A stretch of 64,000 bases of DNA. Source: Isoetes taiwanensis. Its lineage: Eukaryota; Streptophyta; Lycopodiopsida; Isoetales; Isoetaceae. Under the pieces are notes generated by a model, which saw nothing but the letters and a program-made list of their open reading frames with translations, was not told the DNA's origin and made no database searches. The first letter of the stretch is position 1. Each line of letters opens with the position of its first letter. This document shows, piece after piece, positions 45,190-57,762 of the stretch. The position numbers and the translations under genes were made by a program. The stretch spans positions 13,236,916 to 13,300,915 of the forward strand of contig JAJEKV010000027.1 in assembly GCA_021234155.1 (NCBI GenBank), read 5' to 3'.

Positions 45190-46831
45190 TGTAACACGCT
45201 TCTCTACCGTCGGATTGGGGACATTGATTGAGTGGCGCGGCGTGAGCCATTGGAGTATGGATGAGTCATGCATGGGGCATGCATGGCCATGCATGAGGGC
45301 ATGCAACACATCCCTGGACCATCGGATCAAAAGGGGAGGCGAAATCATGGCCCTTGATTTTTATAAGAAAGGTGCAAGAAAGCTTCCTCAAAAGTGGATT
45401 TGGTGCAACCAATCTTAACCATGAGATCAAAAGGGGGGAGGAGAAATCCTAGCCATTCATTTTCTTATTAAATTAGAATTTTTTATATTAAGGAGGTGAG
45501 GTGGCACCCTTTATTTAATGAAAAGATAGTGAGGTGGCAACTTATTAATTATGAAGCTTTCTTGGAAGCTTCCTTTTCTGCGTCGTCTTCAAACGACTTT
45601 ATCTTGCGATGGAGGTCTCGGATCAAAGTGGAACCCACGCCTTTGGATTCCTCTCATCAAGTTCTTTCCAATGAGTAGTGGTTTGGCATCATTCCGTGCA
45701 ATGTTGGATAATCTAGGGGAATATTCATAGAATCTAAGGGAATCCGAGAGAATCTATGTAGAAACTTGGGGGATCTAGAGGAATCTTGGGATAATCTTTA
45801 AAAATCAAGGGAATCTATGGGAATCTCAAAAGAATCTAGGGGAATCTAAGAAAACCATCAAAAAAGGTTTAGGAATCTTAAAAGGTTTGTGGAATCTTAG
45901 GGAATCGCAGGAGATTCCAAGGTATCTAGGGAATCTTTGACAGTAAGTGTGTTCTACAGGGGAATCTTCATAGAATCTAAGGGAATCTAGAAGAATCTAC
46001 ATGGAATCTTGGAGAAACTAGAGGAATCTTAGAATAATATTTGGGAATCTAAGGGAATCTTAAGAGAATGTTTAAGAATATAAAGGAATCTTGGGATAAC
46101 CTTTGGAATCAAGGAAATGTCAAGAGAATCTTAAGGAATCTATGGGAATCAAAAGAATATAGGGGAATGTAAGAGAATCTTCAAAAAATGTTTGAGAATA
46201 TAGGGGAATCTTGATGGAATTTTTGAGAATCTAGTGGAATCTTGATAGAATCTAAGGGAATCTAGGAGAATCTACATAGAATCTTAGGGAATCTAAAGGA
46301 ATCTTCAGATAATCTTTGAAAATCTAGGGGAATCTTTGTAGAACCTTAGGAATCTAGTGGATGTTTATGGAATTTTAGGGAATTGAGAAGGAATCCAAGG
46401 GGATCTAGGGGAATCTTTGACACTAGGTGTGTTCTACGGGGGGATCTTCATAGAATCTAAGGAAATCTTGAAGAATCTACATGGAATCTTGAGGAATCTT
46501 AGGATAAACTTTGGGAATCTAGGGGAATCTCAAGAGAATCTTTAAGAATCTAAAAGAAATCTAAGGGAATCTTGGTGGAATCTTGGAGAATCTCTATAGA
46601 ATCTTCATCGCATGACTTTAAAATTGATTTCTACTCGAATTTCTACAATTCCTCGAGGAATAATCTGCAGATCTTGGGGAATATAACCGAACATTGATGG
46701 AATCTCATAGTATCTAGAGAAACTTTTCTAGAGTCTTGGAGAATCTAGAAAAATCTTTATAGGATCTTCGTTGGATGGCACTGCATTTGGCTTCTAGTCG
46801 AATTTGTACAGTCCCTCATAGTACAATAACT

Positions 46832-46923
<92 letters not shown>
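45190..46923 (+). repeat. GAATCT array unit 1
   Basis: The unit opens with a ~500-base lead (ATGCATGG repeats, GATCAAAAGGGG, GAGGTGGCACCC, CCAATGAGTGG), then about 1.1 kb of degenerate GAATCT/GGGAATCTA repeats (45710-46790), then CCCTCATAGTACAATAACTTG and a ~90-bp (TA)n tract. It is the most diverged unit in its lead. Confidence 0.85.
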
Positions 46924-46927
<4 letters not shown>

Positions 46928-48212
46928 TATTTGATGGGTCCTATGGGGGTTGAATGTGGGTAGAGATTAATCCTATCCTGCCTAATTTTTGAGGTGGCAC
47001 TTTAAATGGCCCTTGGATTTGATGGGGGCATGCATGGGCCATGCATGGGCCATGCACCCCATCCATGAACCGCTGATCTGCACGCAGGAAATCTTGGCCC
47101 TTGATTTTTAAAGGGAAGAAGGAAGGTCCTTAAAAGGTGCTTTTTGGTGCAAATCAATCTTAACCGTTGGATCAAAAGGGGAGGAAAAATCCTAACCATT
47201 AAATTTTTTATTAAATTGCAATTTCTTTATTAAAAGAGGTGAGGTGGCACCCTTATTTAATAAAAAAAGGTAATGAGGTGGCATCAACATTAATAGGTGG
47301 ACTTTCTAGGAAGCTTCTTTTTAATCGCCTTCAAAGGCCGATAACTTGCAAGTAGAGGGGTTTGGATGAAGGTGAGACCCACACCATTGGATTCCTCCGC
47401 CGTGAACTTTCCAATGAGTGGTGCTTTGGCATCGTTCCTGCAGTTTGGAGCTAATGTGATCGAATACTAAGTTTCTTTTTGGAAACATAGAATTTTATAG
47501 AATCTATAATGAATTTAAAAGAATCTAGGGAATCTCCATAGGGGATTTTTAGAGAATTTAAAGGAAGCTCAAGAGAATCTTTGGGAATCTATGAGAATCG
47601 CTAAGGGAATCTTTGAGATTCTATAGGAATCTTTATGAAACCTTTGAGAATGTAGAAGAATCTTCATAGAATCTAAGGGAATCTAGGAGAATCTACATAG
47701 AAATATGGGAAATCTAGAGGAATCTTCCGGATGATCTTTAGGAGGCTAGGGGAACCAACAAAATTAGGGAATTTATGGGAATCTCAAGAGAATCATAGAG
47801 AATCTAGTAGGATCAAAGCATCTTCATAAAATCTTTGAGAATCCTTGAAAATCAGAGAATCTAAGGGAATCTACATAGAATCTAAGGGAATCTATATAGA
47901 ATCTAACAAAATTTAGGAGAATCCACATAGAATTTTGGAGACTCTAGAGGTTTCTTGTGATAAGTTCGAAAATCTAGAGGGATCTTTATAGAATCTTAAG
48001 AATCTAGGGGAAGCTTTGTGGAATCTTAAGGAATCTTTCATTAATAAGTGTGTTTAGTAGGGGAATCTCGATAGAATCTAAGAGAATCTATATAGAATCT
48101 TGGAAAATCTGGGATAATCTTTGAGAATCTAGTTGAATCTTAAGAGAATCTTAAGTAATTTATGGGATTAAGAGTATTTAAGAGAATCTTATATATATAT
48201 ATATCTCTTATA
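46924..48212 (+). repeat. GAATCT array unit 2
   Basis: Begins AATTATTTGATGGGTCC directly after the (TA)n of unit 1. It shares its lead and GAATCT part with unit 3 at high identity (GAGGTGGCACCC at 47239 and 48541, offset ~1302). It ends early in a short (TA)n at 48189-48204, at the point corresponding to about 49472 in unit 3, so its last ~500 bases are missing. Confidence 0.9.
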
Positions 48213-49964
48213 TATATACAATTATTTGATGGGTCCTATGGGGGGTTGAATGTGGGTAGAGATTAATCCTATCCGTCCTAATTTTTGAGGTGGCACTTAA
48301 ATGGCCCTTGGATTTGATGGGGGCATGCATGGGCCATGCATGGGCCATGCACCCCATCCATGAACCGATGATCCGGGCATGTGAAATCTTGGCCCCTTGA
48401 TTTTTTAAAGGGAAGATGCAAGGAAGGTCCTTAAAAGGTGCTTTTGGTGCAGATCAATCTTAACAGTTGGATCAAAGGGGGGAGAAAAATCTAACCATTA
48501 AATTTTTTATTAAAATTGCAATTTCTTTATTAAAAGAGGTGAGGTGGCACCCTTATTTAATAAAAAGGTAATGAGGTGGCATCAACATTAATAGGTGGAC
48601 TTTCTAGAAGCTTCTTTTTATAATCGACTTCAAAGGCCGATAACTTGATGAGGGGTTTGGATGAAGGTGAGACCCACACCATTGGATTCCTCCTTGCCGA
48701 GAACTTTCCAATGAGTGGTGCTTTGGCATCGCTCCCTCAGCTTGGAGCTAATGTGATCGTAATACTAAGTTTCTTTTTGGAAACATAGAATTTTATAGAA
48801 TCTATGCTAATTTAAAAGAATCTAGGGGAATCTCCATAGATTTTTAGAGAATTTAAAGGAAGCTCAAGAGAATCTTTGGGAATCTATGAGAATCATAGGA
48901 ATCTTTGAGATTCTATAGGAATCTTTATGAAACCTTTGAGAATGTAGAAGAATCTTCATAGAATCTAAGGGAATCTAGGAGAATCTACATAGAAATATGG
49001 GAAATCTAGAGGAATCTTAGGATGATCTTTAGGAGGCTAGGGAAACCCCAACAAAATTAGGGGAATTTATGGGAATCTCAAGAGAATCATAGAGAATCTA
49101 GTAGGATCGAAGTGCATCTTCATAAAATCTTTGAGAATCCTTGAAAATCAGAGAATCTAAGGGAATCTACATAGAATCTAAGGGAATCTATATAGAATCT
49201 AACAAAATTTAGGAGAATCCACATAGAATTTTGAGACTCTAGAGGTTTCTTGTGATAAGTTCAAAAATCTAGAGGATCTTTATAGAATCTTAAGAATCTA
49301 GGGAAGCTTTGTGGAATCTTAAGGAATCTTTCATTAATAAGTGTGTTTAGTAGGGGAATCTCGATAGAATCTAAGAGAATCTATATAGAATCTTGAAAAC
49401 TGGGATAATCTTTGAGAATCTAGTTGAATCTTAAGAGAATCTTAAGTAATTTATGGGATTAAGAGTATTTAAGAGAATCTTCCTTAAATCTTTTTGAGAA
49501 TCTAGGATATTTTTTCCTCAATCTTCAAGAATCTAAGTGAACTCATTGAATGGCCTTTAATCTACCAGAATCTAAGCGCATCTTCATAAAAATCTTTGAG
49601 AATCTAGGGGAATCTTGATGGAATTTTCAAGATTCTAGGGGGAATCTCTATAGAATCTAACAAAATCTAGGAGAATCTACATAGAATTCTAAAGAATTTA
49701 GAGGAACCTTGTGATAACGCTTTGAAATCTCGAGGAATCTTTGTAGAATCCTAAGAATCTAAGGGAATCTTAGAGAATCTTTACACTAAAGTGTGTTTTT
49801 CTAGGGAATCTTGATAGAACCTAAAGGAATCTAAGAGAATTTATATAGAATCTTAAGAAATGTAGAGAAAATTTGGGATAATCTTTGAGAATCTAGGGGA
49901 ATCTTAAGAGAATCTTAAGTTTGGATGGCTCAAAATTTGTGTACTCCCTTATAGTACACTCACT

Positions 49965-50051
<87 letters not shown>
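48213..50051 (+). repeat. GAATCT array unit 3
   Basis: Same order as unit 2 and then a full GAATCT stretch to 49925, CCCTTATAGTACACTCACTTG and (TA)n at 49967-50051. Frames of Tyr-Ile across the TA tracts are artefacts. Confidence 0.9.
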
Positions 50052-50053
<2 letters not shown>

Positions 50054-50299
50054 CAAATGAAAGATAGCAAATGACCAAATGCTTGCCATATGGAAGGGCC
50101 ATCAAAATACATATTTGTCATTCAAAAGGCTAGAAATTAAAATTGTTCTGTCATTTATTGCCATATATTTATAGATGTTTTTTATTTTCTTATCTTTTTG
50201 TAAATAAAATGATATAGTATATGCCATATGCAAAAATATATGATCCATTCAAACAACCTTTAAGGCAATGAACTTAAAAACACTTCATGGGCATATCAA

Positions 50300-50960
50300 A
50301 TTAGACACCATCCAAATTGAAAAAATTCGTATATGAAGCTTGCAAGAAAGGTCTGCCCCAAAAAAATTGGAGGCAAGCGGCAGAGCAGAGCGCATACGAC
50401 GAGCAACCAATAGCTTCCTCCACAATGCAGACTGAATACTTTTCAATCTCATTGGCTTGCCATTGCTATGAAATCGGCCAAGGAACACCAGCTTGCATCG
50501 ATCAGGGAATTGCCAAGGCATTGGCCATAAATCGCCAGGGAATCACCAAGGAATTGGCCATAAAATCGGTCAGGGAATCCCATCTTACATTGAATTAGAT
50601 TCAAGAGCCCTTTTGGGCTTAGTCCTTGGCAAGCAGCTACAAGGTTCTTGGGCTCATACTACAACCTATACTTGGACTATCTGATATGCTCTGTGGAACT
50701 GAGATTTTTGAAGCCACAAAATATTTAATTCAGACTACAGAATATTTAAGGACAAACAATAGATTTCTGAAACCACTACCTCAACAAACCCACAAAAAAT
50801 ATTTAGATTCGAGCCATTCTTGGGCTCATACTTGCTTATGCTTGGCTTAAAACAAAGACCGCCATTCTTAGGCTCATATTAAAGCTCACTCTTGGGCTTT
50901 CTAATTGTTCTGCACCAAGACTTCTGGAACCACTACTTCTACAAACCCACCTCATCTATT
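50300..50960 (+). pseudogene. Possible Copia RNase H trace and local repeats
   Basis: The plus frame 50317-50598 contains QPIASSTMQTEYFSISLAC, similar to the Ty1/copia RNase H block (QPTVALSTxEAEY). It is followed by short tandem repeats of GGGAATCACCAAGGAATTGG type (50495-50580), and by paired TTCTTGGGCTCATACT blocks to 50960. No other copia domain is near, so this is only a trace. Confidence 0.35.
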
Positions 50961-51695
50961 CATTCATGTTGCAAGATAAAGGCAAAGGAAGTAAGTTCAG
51001 ATTCAGCTCATTTGCTCTATATTATTGTGATTTCTTGCTTTTTCTTGCTCCTTGCATTTTCTTAATTTTAAATCTTTACCATAGCAATGGCTTCTTTAAG
51101 CTACAAAAAGAAGGCCAATTAATGTAGATCTATGCTTTCTTTCTACAAATTCTCTAATAGCACAATTGCAAGCTCAGGGCTCTCAAACGCAGCAAAGCCT
51201 GACATAGTTCTTGAGGAGACCATAGAAATTATAAAAGATTCTTGTGATGTAACGAAGAACATACCTTCTTGCTGATGTACATTTGAAACTTGGTTATATT
51301 ATTACGAGTTTTATAACAGACTTTATAACTTGTTCTAATTTCTGCCTGTCACAAGAAAAATTAGATTTAGCCTTCACAAGAAAATTAGATTTAGCCTTCA
51401 AATTTGACCACTGGTGAACATCTCTATAGCTGGAATTTTGATGCTAAAAGAGACATGGGAGCCTCCACACTTTTTTTTCTTGGGCCAAATTGCTATAACT
51501 TGGCCACAAACTAAATTTAAAAACTTTTCAGGAATCTCAACCTTTGAGTATCATAATCAGCTTCGGGTTTTCTAACACCTCGTAGTAGTGAACGATTCAA
51601 GCATAGTTAGCTCATTAACGCTTATACCATATATATAACAACAAGCAAACTAATACATTTGATCGATAGGCATGTAGATATTGATTGGAACTCCA
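50961..51695. other. 3' flank of the bHLH gene
   Basis: Contains a 25-base tandem repeat (AATTAGATTTAGCCTTCA) at 51352-51400 and, at 51417-51465, a copy of the linker seen at 44823-44870. No gene is seen. Confidence 0.5.
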
Positions 51696-51699
51696 GCTA

Positions 51700-52182
51700 T
51701 TAGCAATCCATTCTAGATTGCTGAGCCACCGACATCATCATCTGCATCATTTGTATTTGAATCTGCAACAGCCTTATGTAGTGACCAAGTTCAAGGAAAA
51801 ACGTTGCAAGGTTCATAGCCTTGCCTCCTGGAACCAGAGTTTTGAGCTTCCTCAATCTATCTCTTACCTGCTTGGCTCTACTTGGATAGGCTTTTTTACA
51901 TCTGCCTAACCGTTTGGACTGTGATAGGATTCGCCCCAATATCTTGGCTTTATCTGCATGTTTTGTGCAAGAATGCCTGCAAAACCTTTGGTGCCTCAAA
52001 CAGGAAAGGCAATGCTTTGGAAAGCAGTATCTTGATTGATGATACTTTTTGTCACCAGGTTTGACAGATTTGAGAATGGCCATATCGGATAATTCGTTCG
52101 GGCTGCCATTTTCATGATTTGTATCCAACTGTCGAGGACTAGCCATTGCTAATGTGTGCTCAAACGAACAATAATGGAGCAA
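51700..52182 (-). CDS. Atypical (non-DNA-binding type) bHLH factor
   Basis: An intact 160-codon frame. The C-terminal half holds a helix-loop-helix (AKQVRDRLRKLKTLVPGGKA, then LATFFLELGHYIRLLQIQIQ). The loop VPGGKA and the following FLE..YI resemble the UPBEAT1/IBH1 group of plant bHLH proteins, which lack a standard basic region and mostly act through dimerisation in growth control. The region before the helix is basic (CLSCLRHQRFC, KHADKAKILGRILSQSKRLG). Start may be the Met at 52182 or the Met before ASPRQ (52146). A good splice donor at 52814 on the same strand suggests a 5' non-coding exon or an extra N-terminal exon. Confidence 0.75.
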   Translation of the reverse strand: MLHYCSFEHTLAMASPRQLDTNHENGSPNELSDMAILKSVKPGDKKYHQSRYCFPKHCLSCLRHQRFCRHSCTKHADKAKILGRILSQSKRLGRCKKAYPSRAKQVRDRLRKLKTLVPGGKAMNLATFFLELGHYIRLLQIQIQMMQMMMSVAQQSRMDC

Positions 52183-52189
52183 TTTTTAC

Positions 52190-52813
52190 TCTAGCAGATC
52201 GGTGCAAATACAACCTGAACAGTTTGAGGGATGACAAAAAATGCCAATCTAGTGCAGCAGAATATAATGTAGACAGCATGCAGTTGGACTAAAGATGCAT
52301 ATAAGGACCAACCAAAACGTAAGAAAACTATATCAAACTTCTCGGCATGAAAGGCTGCAAGGCACAGATAAGAGTGGCCAGCCAAGGCAAAAAATACATC
52401 AATTTACAGAGATTGAAGGAATGCAGAATCAACTTGGAATGTGATGTAGCATATTGACAATCGAGATGAGTAAGCTAGAGAGCTAATCATGGGACGAAGA
52501 AGAGAAGCAACTATATGAAACTGATAAGCAGTTGAGACAAATATATAGCGAGAAAATTTGCATCAAGAAGAGGATGATTAGGAACATAATACAGAAAATC
52601 ACAGGGAGAAAATTATTAATATGAATGATCTACATGGAGAAAGGATGCACAGACAAAATATCTAGAAGAAAAATGCGTGGAACCAATATGATTCAGAACT
52701 AACAGGAAACTACTAAGCTTAAAGAACAGAAATACACAGGCTGCATTTGACAGAGAGGAAGATTATAAGCTAGGAAGAGTTATAAGCTAAGAAAAAGAAA
52801 GGAGAGAAGATTT
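52190..52813 (-). other. Putative intron or 5' leader of the bHLH gene
   Basis: Between the donor ACCT|GTAAGT at 52813/52814 on the minus strand and the bHLH frame there is no other coding signal. A 3' splice site such as GTTCAG near 52217 is possible but weak. Confidence 0.3.
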
Positions 52814-52815
52814 AC

Positions 52816-53166
52816 TTACAGGTAAATGAATGTCACAGTCGAACAAGTGGCCATGATTTCACGAAGCAAAAGTTGTGGAAGGCGCTCCAGCATGGCGAGC
52901 ATTGAGCAGGCTAGTACGATGGCATTAAAAGATGAAGCTTTAGTTCGGACCTCGGATGCGACTTCCACATGGGGTTGCCAGATCCTGGGGATAAACCCTA
53001 ACCGGCTCCCTTTGGTTTGGCTGATAACGACACCGAAGATCCCAACCCTTGAGACGATGATAGGCACATGCCCCCTACCAAATCTGCTTCTTGGCCACAT
53101 GTGGTAGTCATATATTACTCGGCCCGCCGATCTCCCTCGTACCAGATGTCTCCTCCTAAGTTGCAC
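52816..53166 (-). CDS. Open frame ending at a splice donor, unrecognised
   Basis: A 116-codon frame stays open up to the GTAAGT donor, with an AMLERLPQLLLREI helix at its end. Its GC content is higher than the flanks. It could be a 5' exon of the bHLH locus on the same strand, or chance. No family is recognised. Confidence 0.3.
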   Translation of the reverse strand: MQLRRRHLVRGRSAGRVIYDYHMWPRSRFGRGHVPIIVSRVGIFGVVISQTKGSRLGFIPRIWQPHVEVASEVRTKASSFNAIVLACSMLAMLERLPQLLLREIMATCSTVTFIYL

Positions 53167-53475
53167 CTTGCAATACCCCTAGCCATTGGATTGCCACAGT
53201 GCATCTTGCAATACTCCTAGCCATTGGATTTCCACAGTGCCTGCCAACTTCGGTACCAACTCCTGACTTTATCCCATCAACTTGAACTTCATGCCATCCA
53301 CTGCATGTATCTCTTATCCGTGACCCACTTCCCTGCAGCCATCCCCCTCTTTCATTTAATTCCGCCATGTGCAGTTAGTTGCCTTGCCTGACTCAGTGTC
53401 CTCCTGTGTATGCCTCTTTTCGTATAATTCTGCCATGTGCAGTTAGTTGCCTTGCCTGACTCAGTGTCCTCCTGT
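53164..53475 (+). repeat. Two local tandem repeats
   Basis: CTTGCAATACYCCTAGCCAT followed by TGGAT is repeated with period ~46 at 53167-53245. A 68-base unit with GCCATGTGCAGTTAGTTGCC and TTGCCTGACTCAGTGTCCTC occurs at 53364 and 53432. Confidence 0.9.
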
Positions 53476-53479
53476 TTCC

Positions 53480-54340
53480 CATACACTCTGTCTTCGAGGA
53501 TTACTCTCCTGGTTTAAGCAGTTGCCATGCTCATTTAAGTATGTTGGAGTAAAGTATGTGAGAGGTTCTAGTACTTTATAGGAGACTAACCTTACTATAT
53601 CCAACTTTCTTTTTTTTTTCCGTCATTTTTTAACCAACCAAACCCTTGAAAAGTGAATTGTTACCAGTCCATTATTTTCAGCTATGGTCTCTTCTTTGGG
53701 TTTGCAGTAAGAATAATTGCAGGTTAGCCTTTTTAATTTGGCAATGATGATCTTTTCTTAGTTTGGAAGGAAACGCTATTTTTGGAACTAATTCAATCAA
53801 TATATACTCTTACTTCCAAACAAATAAAATGAAAGGAAATACCAAAGACAAAAAAGTGGATTCTCATTTAGGCTAATTATAATTATATTTATTCGATTCA
53901 TGCATGTCTTTATATTTATTTTACACCTCAACCACCATTAAATTCTCTACATGTGTACTTGAAGTAACTGACACGAAGTCTTCAACCCAAAAGGAGAAAT
54001 TTCTACAAATTTCAGCTATGGATTATAAGGATAATGTTTGTTCCAAAAAGGGAGATTTCAACAAATTTCAGCCATAGATTATCACTCATATATAATACAA
54101 CTTCAATTTCTGTTTGCACCGAATTTGTTTGAGGCATTTTGTTTGAAGCGTCCTCGGGCTGACATGTATGTGCAAACAAAATTTAGGCCAAATTTTTATG
54201 GCGCCAGGTGTTTATGGAGGAGTTATATAACAGTAAGTTTATTTGTGGTTTGGTCAACATAGTGTAAGTTGTCTGTTGGTCATTTTCCTGTAAGAGATGT
54301 GGCTCATTCTCAATAACCTTCATGCTATGAACAATGTGTC
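53480..54340. other. Unassigned, AT-rich
   Basis: No gene or element ends recognised. A near-duplicate AAATTTCAGCYATRGATTAT occurs at 54008 and 54063. Confidence 0.5.
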
Positions 54341-54359
54341 TTTATATATGCCACTCTTG

Positions 54360-54540
54360 AGTCATATAACAGTAGCAAGAGAAACATATTTCAGAGAGCA
54401 CTTCAAACCATTTGTATCGAAATGAGGAAATCACAAACATTATGATAAAGTAAGGGTAACATATTTTAAAGTGTATTATAGCTATTGGTTCAAACCATTT
54501 GTGTGGAAATGAGTAGAATGCAAACATTATGAGGAAACAT
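54360..54540 (+). repeat. Imperfect ~100-bp duplication
   Basis: TTCAAACCATTTGTATCGAA followed by ATGAGGAAAT and CAAACATTATGA is repeated with changes about 90 bases later. Confidence 0.7.
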
Positions 54541-54544
54541 AACC

Positions 54545-56780
54545 TTACTCTCGATAGATTATGATGTCCTAATGAACGATGGAAAAAGGTTTTAAGCTAT
54601 GCAAGGAGAATGTGATTTGTTAAATATGTGCATTACCGTTAGTTGCATCTGTAATTTGTTATAGTTTAGCTATCTCAATCATGCATAATAACTGAATAAG
54701 TTGCTTCCAATTCTCAAAGCTTGGACTTGGGTTTGCGTCCTTTTCAAAGCCCCAACAATCCATATTATTGTCACTTATTCTTTTTTCTATGTGACAACAG
54801 TCCTATGATGAAAACACGCGTAAAAAGTTAACTACTCATATTCAGCATTTGCAGTTGCTATAAATCTTAGATGTATGATTTGAAGTTGCAACAGACACAA
54901 CAGTAAATGTAGCCAGGTGAGCGGAAGGGAACTCTACTTGAGTTTATTATAAGATAAAAGAGCGAAACGAAGTTTTGGAATAATACTATGTACAGAAATA
55001 TGCTTTGGAATATTAATTTTGAGCATATCGAATATCTTGTTAGAATATGATGTTTGACAAAATAGATTACTCACAAAAATCCTCCTATATAACATATACA
55101 AAACAAAGTACGCTCAATCCAGATACAAAAATATCAAAGGGAAATGCCTAGATAGGAAAATAATTTCTTGATAGACTAACTTTGATAATTCGTTGTGCAC
55201 TATCGTAAACAAATGAGACTATCTTGTGATGTCGTCAATATATTGAAGATGCATTCACACAAATATGAGTTTTACAAATGCTGGAAACAAAGAGTACATG
55301 TCCAACGAATATAAATTGTTCCCCATCTGTCATATGCTCTAAGGGATAAGGTATTCTCTTGTCAAGATAGATGAGGTTGCCAATATATTCATTGTTCCAA
55401 CTACATAGGCTATCGATTTCAGATATCTAGGCAAAGAATTTGTATCTTTCATCGTTTTGGCATCGACATATAGTATTCTGCTAAGCCAAAGGATGGAACT
55501 TGTAGTGTACATCTGATGGAAACGTGTTGTGCTAAGTGAAAGGATCTGAGTTGTAGTGTATGTGAAAAATATGCAAGCAAAAATTGAGGCAATTGCTTGG
55601 ATTTAAAATAGCCAGGAATTTTGAAGTCGCAATTCCAATAATTACATCTATAATTTTGCGCCATCCAAGTTATATAGGTGCATCAGTTTAAATAGGTGGA
55701 CTGCTTCATGCCACATGGCACATTTTTTATGTACCATGATCCAAGGTAGGTTGTTGAGAATGGAATCTACTATTGGTCATTGAAAATCTAGCACATTTAT
55801 ATGCCAAAGGGGATAGTGATATCTCCCAAGGAAAAAGATAACCAGTGCCCTTTTAGCCAAGTGCCTCGAGGAGCTTGATATGGTGTGGGTGCAAGTTACT
55901 TTATAGAAATCTTGCCTCTATAGGTTGCACACATAAAAATTTGTAAATCCATTTAAGCAAATAAGTATTTGCAAACTATAAAGCCTTAATCATATCTGTT
56001 CATTACAAAGCCATCATGTCATTAAAAGGCTTGTTATACCTCTCACAATTGTTGCTACTTCACCACTATAGCTTATCTCAAACATACATTATTTGATGTT
56101 ATACGAATTGCACTAGGAAGAAACCGCCAAGGGCATTTATTTTGTCTCATAACCTGGTTTTGAAAGGAATGTATCTAACTATATCTATGAATATGCTTAT
56201 TGGATTTTGCACCACTTCCATTGCATTCTGCACAGGTCATCAACCGATGTATAATAATAGCCTTTTCTGTCCCAGATATGGCCTCTACAAAGTCTAGTTG
56301 CCAATCTAAATCGAGACTTTTATATAAAGGACTGGTTTAAAAAACTACAATATGTCTCTATATTGAAGTCAAAGAACTTGGATATGCAATGCTGGACATG
56401 ATGTATCTAACTCGAGTTTCCATGAAATAGCAACCTGCAAAGTTGAGAAGTTGTGATAAAGTGGCGTTTTAAGTTCATCTGCACATATTCCAAGGCTGCA
56501 AGATAAACACAATAGTCTACAATATCATGAGAAGGAAAAAGACAGATTAGAACAAAGATAAATTCAGACAAAGACAAATCCGCGCTACAAAAATAGGCCG
56601 ATGAATCTATATAGAAAATTTAGAGCTCACATTTTAAGACACATGTATACATGCAACAATAATATGTCCACCAGCCTTTCGCCATTGCTTAACTCTTCCT
56701 TCCATCAAGCTATGTTGATATTCAATGGTAGACTACATAATCTTCTTTATTAAAAAAGAGAGGGCCTTTTTTGTAAAGGG
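54545..56780. other. Unassigned, AT-rich
   Basis: More than 2 kb without coding signal on either strand that I can support. Minus frames such as 55449-55664 have no family likeness. Confidence 0.5.
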
Positions 56781-56887
56781 ATCGCCGCATGTTACGCCGA
56801 GATGCACTGTTCCGTTTCTCATGCGGGTTTCAAGGGAGTATTTTTTATTCAAGCTACATTCTCTTCACTGTGTTTTCCTTTCCGACA

Positions 56888-57409
56888 ATGAACGCAGGTC
56901 AAAACTCTAACAAGAATGAACTAGACGGATTCTCGACCTTATCCCGAGCTTTTAGAATGTCCTACTACTACGTTCGAGCTCCAACGACCAGCATGGAGGT
57001 AATCTAAAACCGTTTCTCATTTTTTCATGCTAGATCAAATTTTCTAGAAACCCAACTGATTTATTGATGTTTAACTCCAGGAAACATAGATCAGTTGAGA
57101 ATATCAAATGTCGGTCTCGCATTAACTCAAACCTATGTGGCCATAAGATACTTTTTTGGTTGAAACAGAAGGATCATGCATTGCACAAAGTCTGTACGAT
57201 TCTTTGGACGTTCATGTTGAACTTATTCAATTTACAATACTATGTATCCTGCTGATTTTTACATGGTTGCTGGCACCTGCTTTGGATTTCCTGTTCTAAA
57301 TGGCATCCCTATATGGCATTATCCAACTTGAACAACCATGTTTCTGGCGCCCTTCCTGCAGGACGACGCAGGAGATGTAAATTTCAAGTTTTCAGGCAAA
57401 AGGCATCAG
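56888..57409 (+). CDS. Possible two-exon fragment, unrecognised
   Basis: An ATG at 56888 opens 37 codons (FSTLSRAFRMSYYYVRAPTT) ending at ATGGAG|GTAATC. A good acceptor (CTTCCTGCAG at 57361) begins a 16-codon in-phase piece (DDAGDVNFKFSGKRHQ) ending at CAG|GTAAAG. Both introns would be phase 0. The combination is suggestive but short, and no downstream exon is found. I do not recognise it. Confidence 0.35.
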
Positions 57410-57762
57410 GTAAAGAATGGAGATATCTACAAATCTTTTCTAAAACTGAATGGTAATTTTGAAGAATCCAACAAAATTCTGATAGTCCTTGAAGTAGTAA
57501 TGTTCTTTTCTGAAGAAGCTTACAAAAGTTGATGTTGATTCAGAGCTTTTGCTTAAATGTAACGCCTGCTTCTCAAAATTTGACAATATTTAATATTGAT
57601 TTTGACAGTTCTCATCTTCATGATCGTTTTTATGTTTTAGAAAGCAAAAGATTTTTGCTGATCCGTAATATATGTATAATCATTGTGGCATCTAACAATG
57701 AAGCAACACGCCTAACCCACAAGGATCTTTCGCGGATATTCCGTGGAAATATACTACCATAA

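Noticed and set aside
46775-46963. Tyr-Ile repeat protein
   Set aside because: It is a translation of a (TA)n microsatellite, as is the minus frame at 49893-50105.
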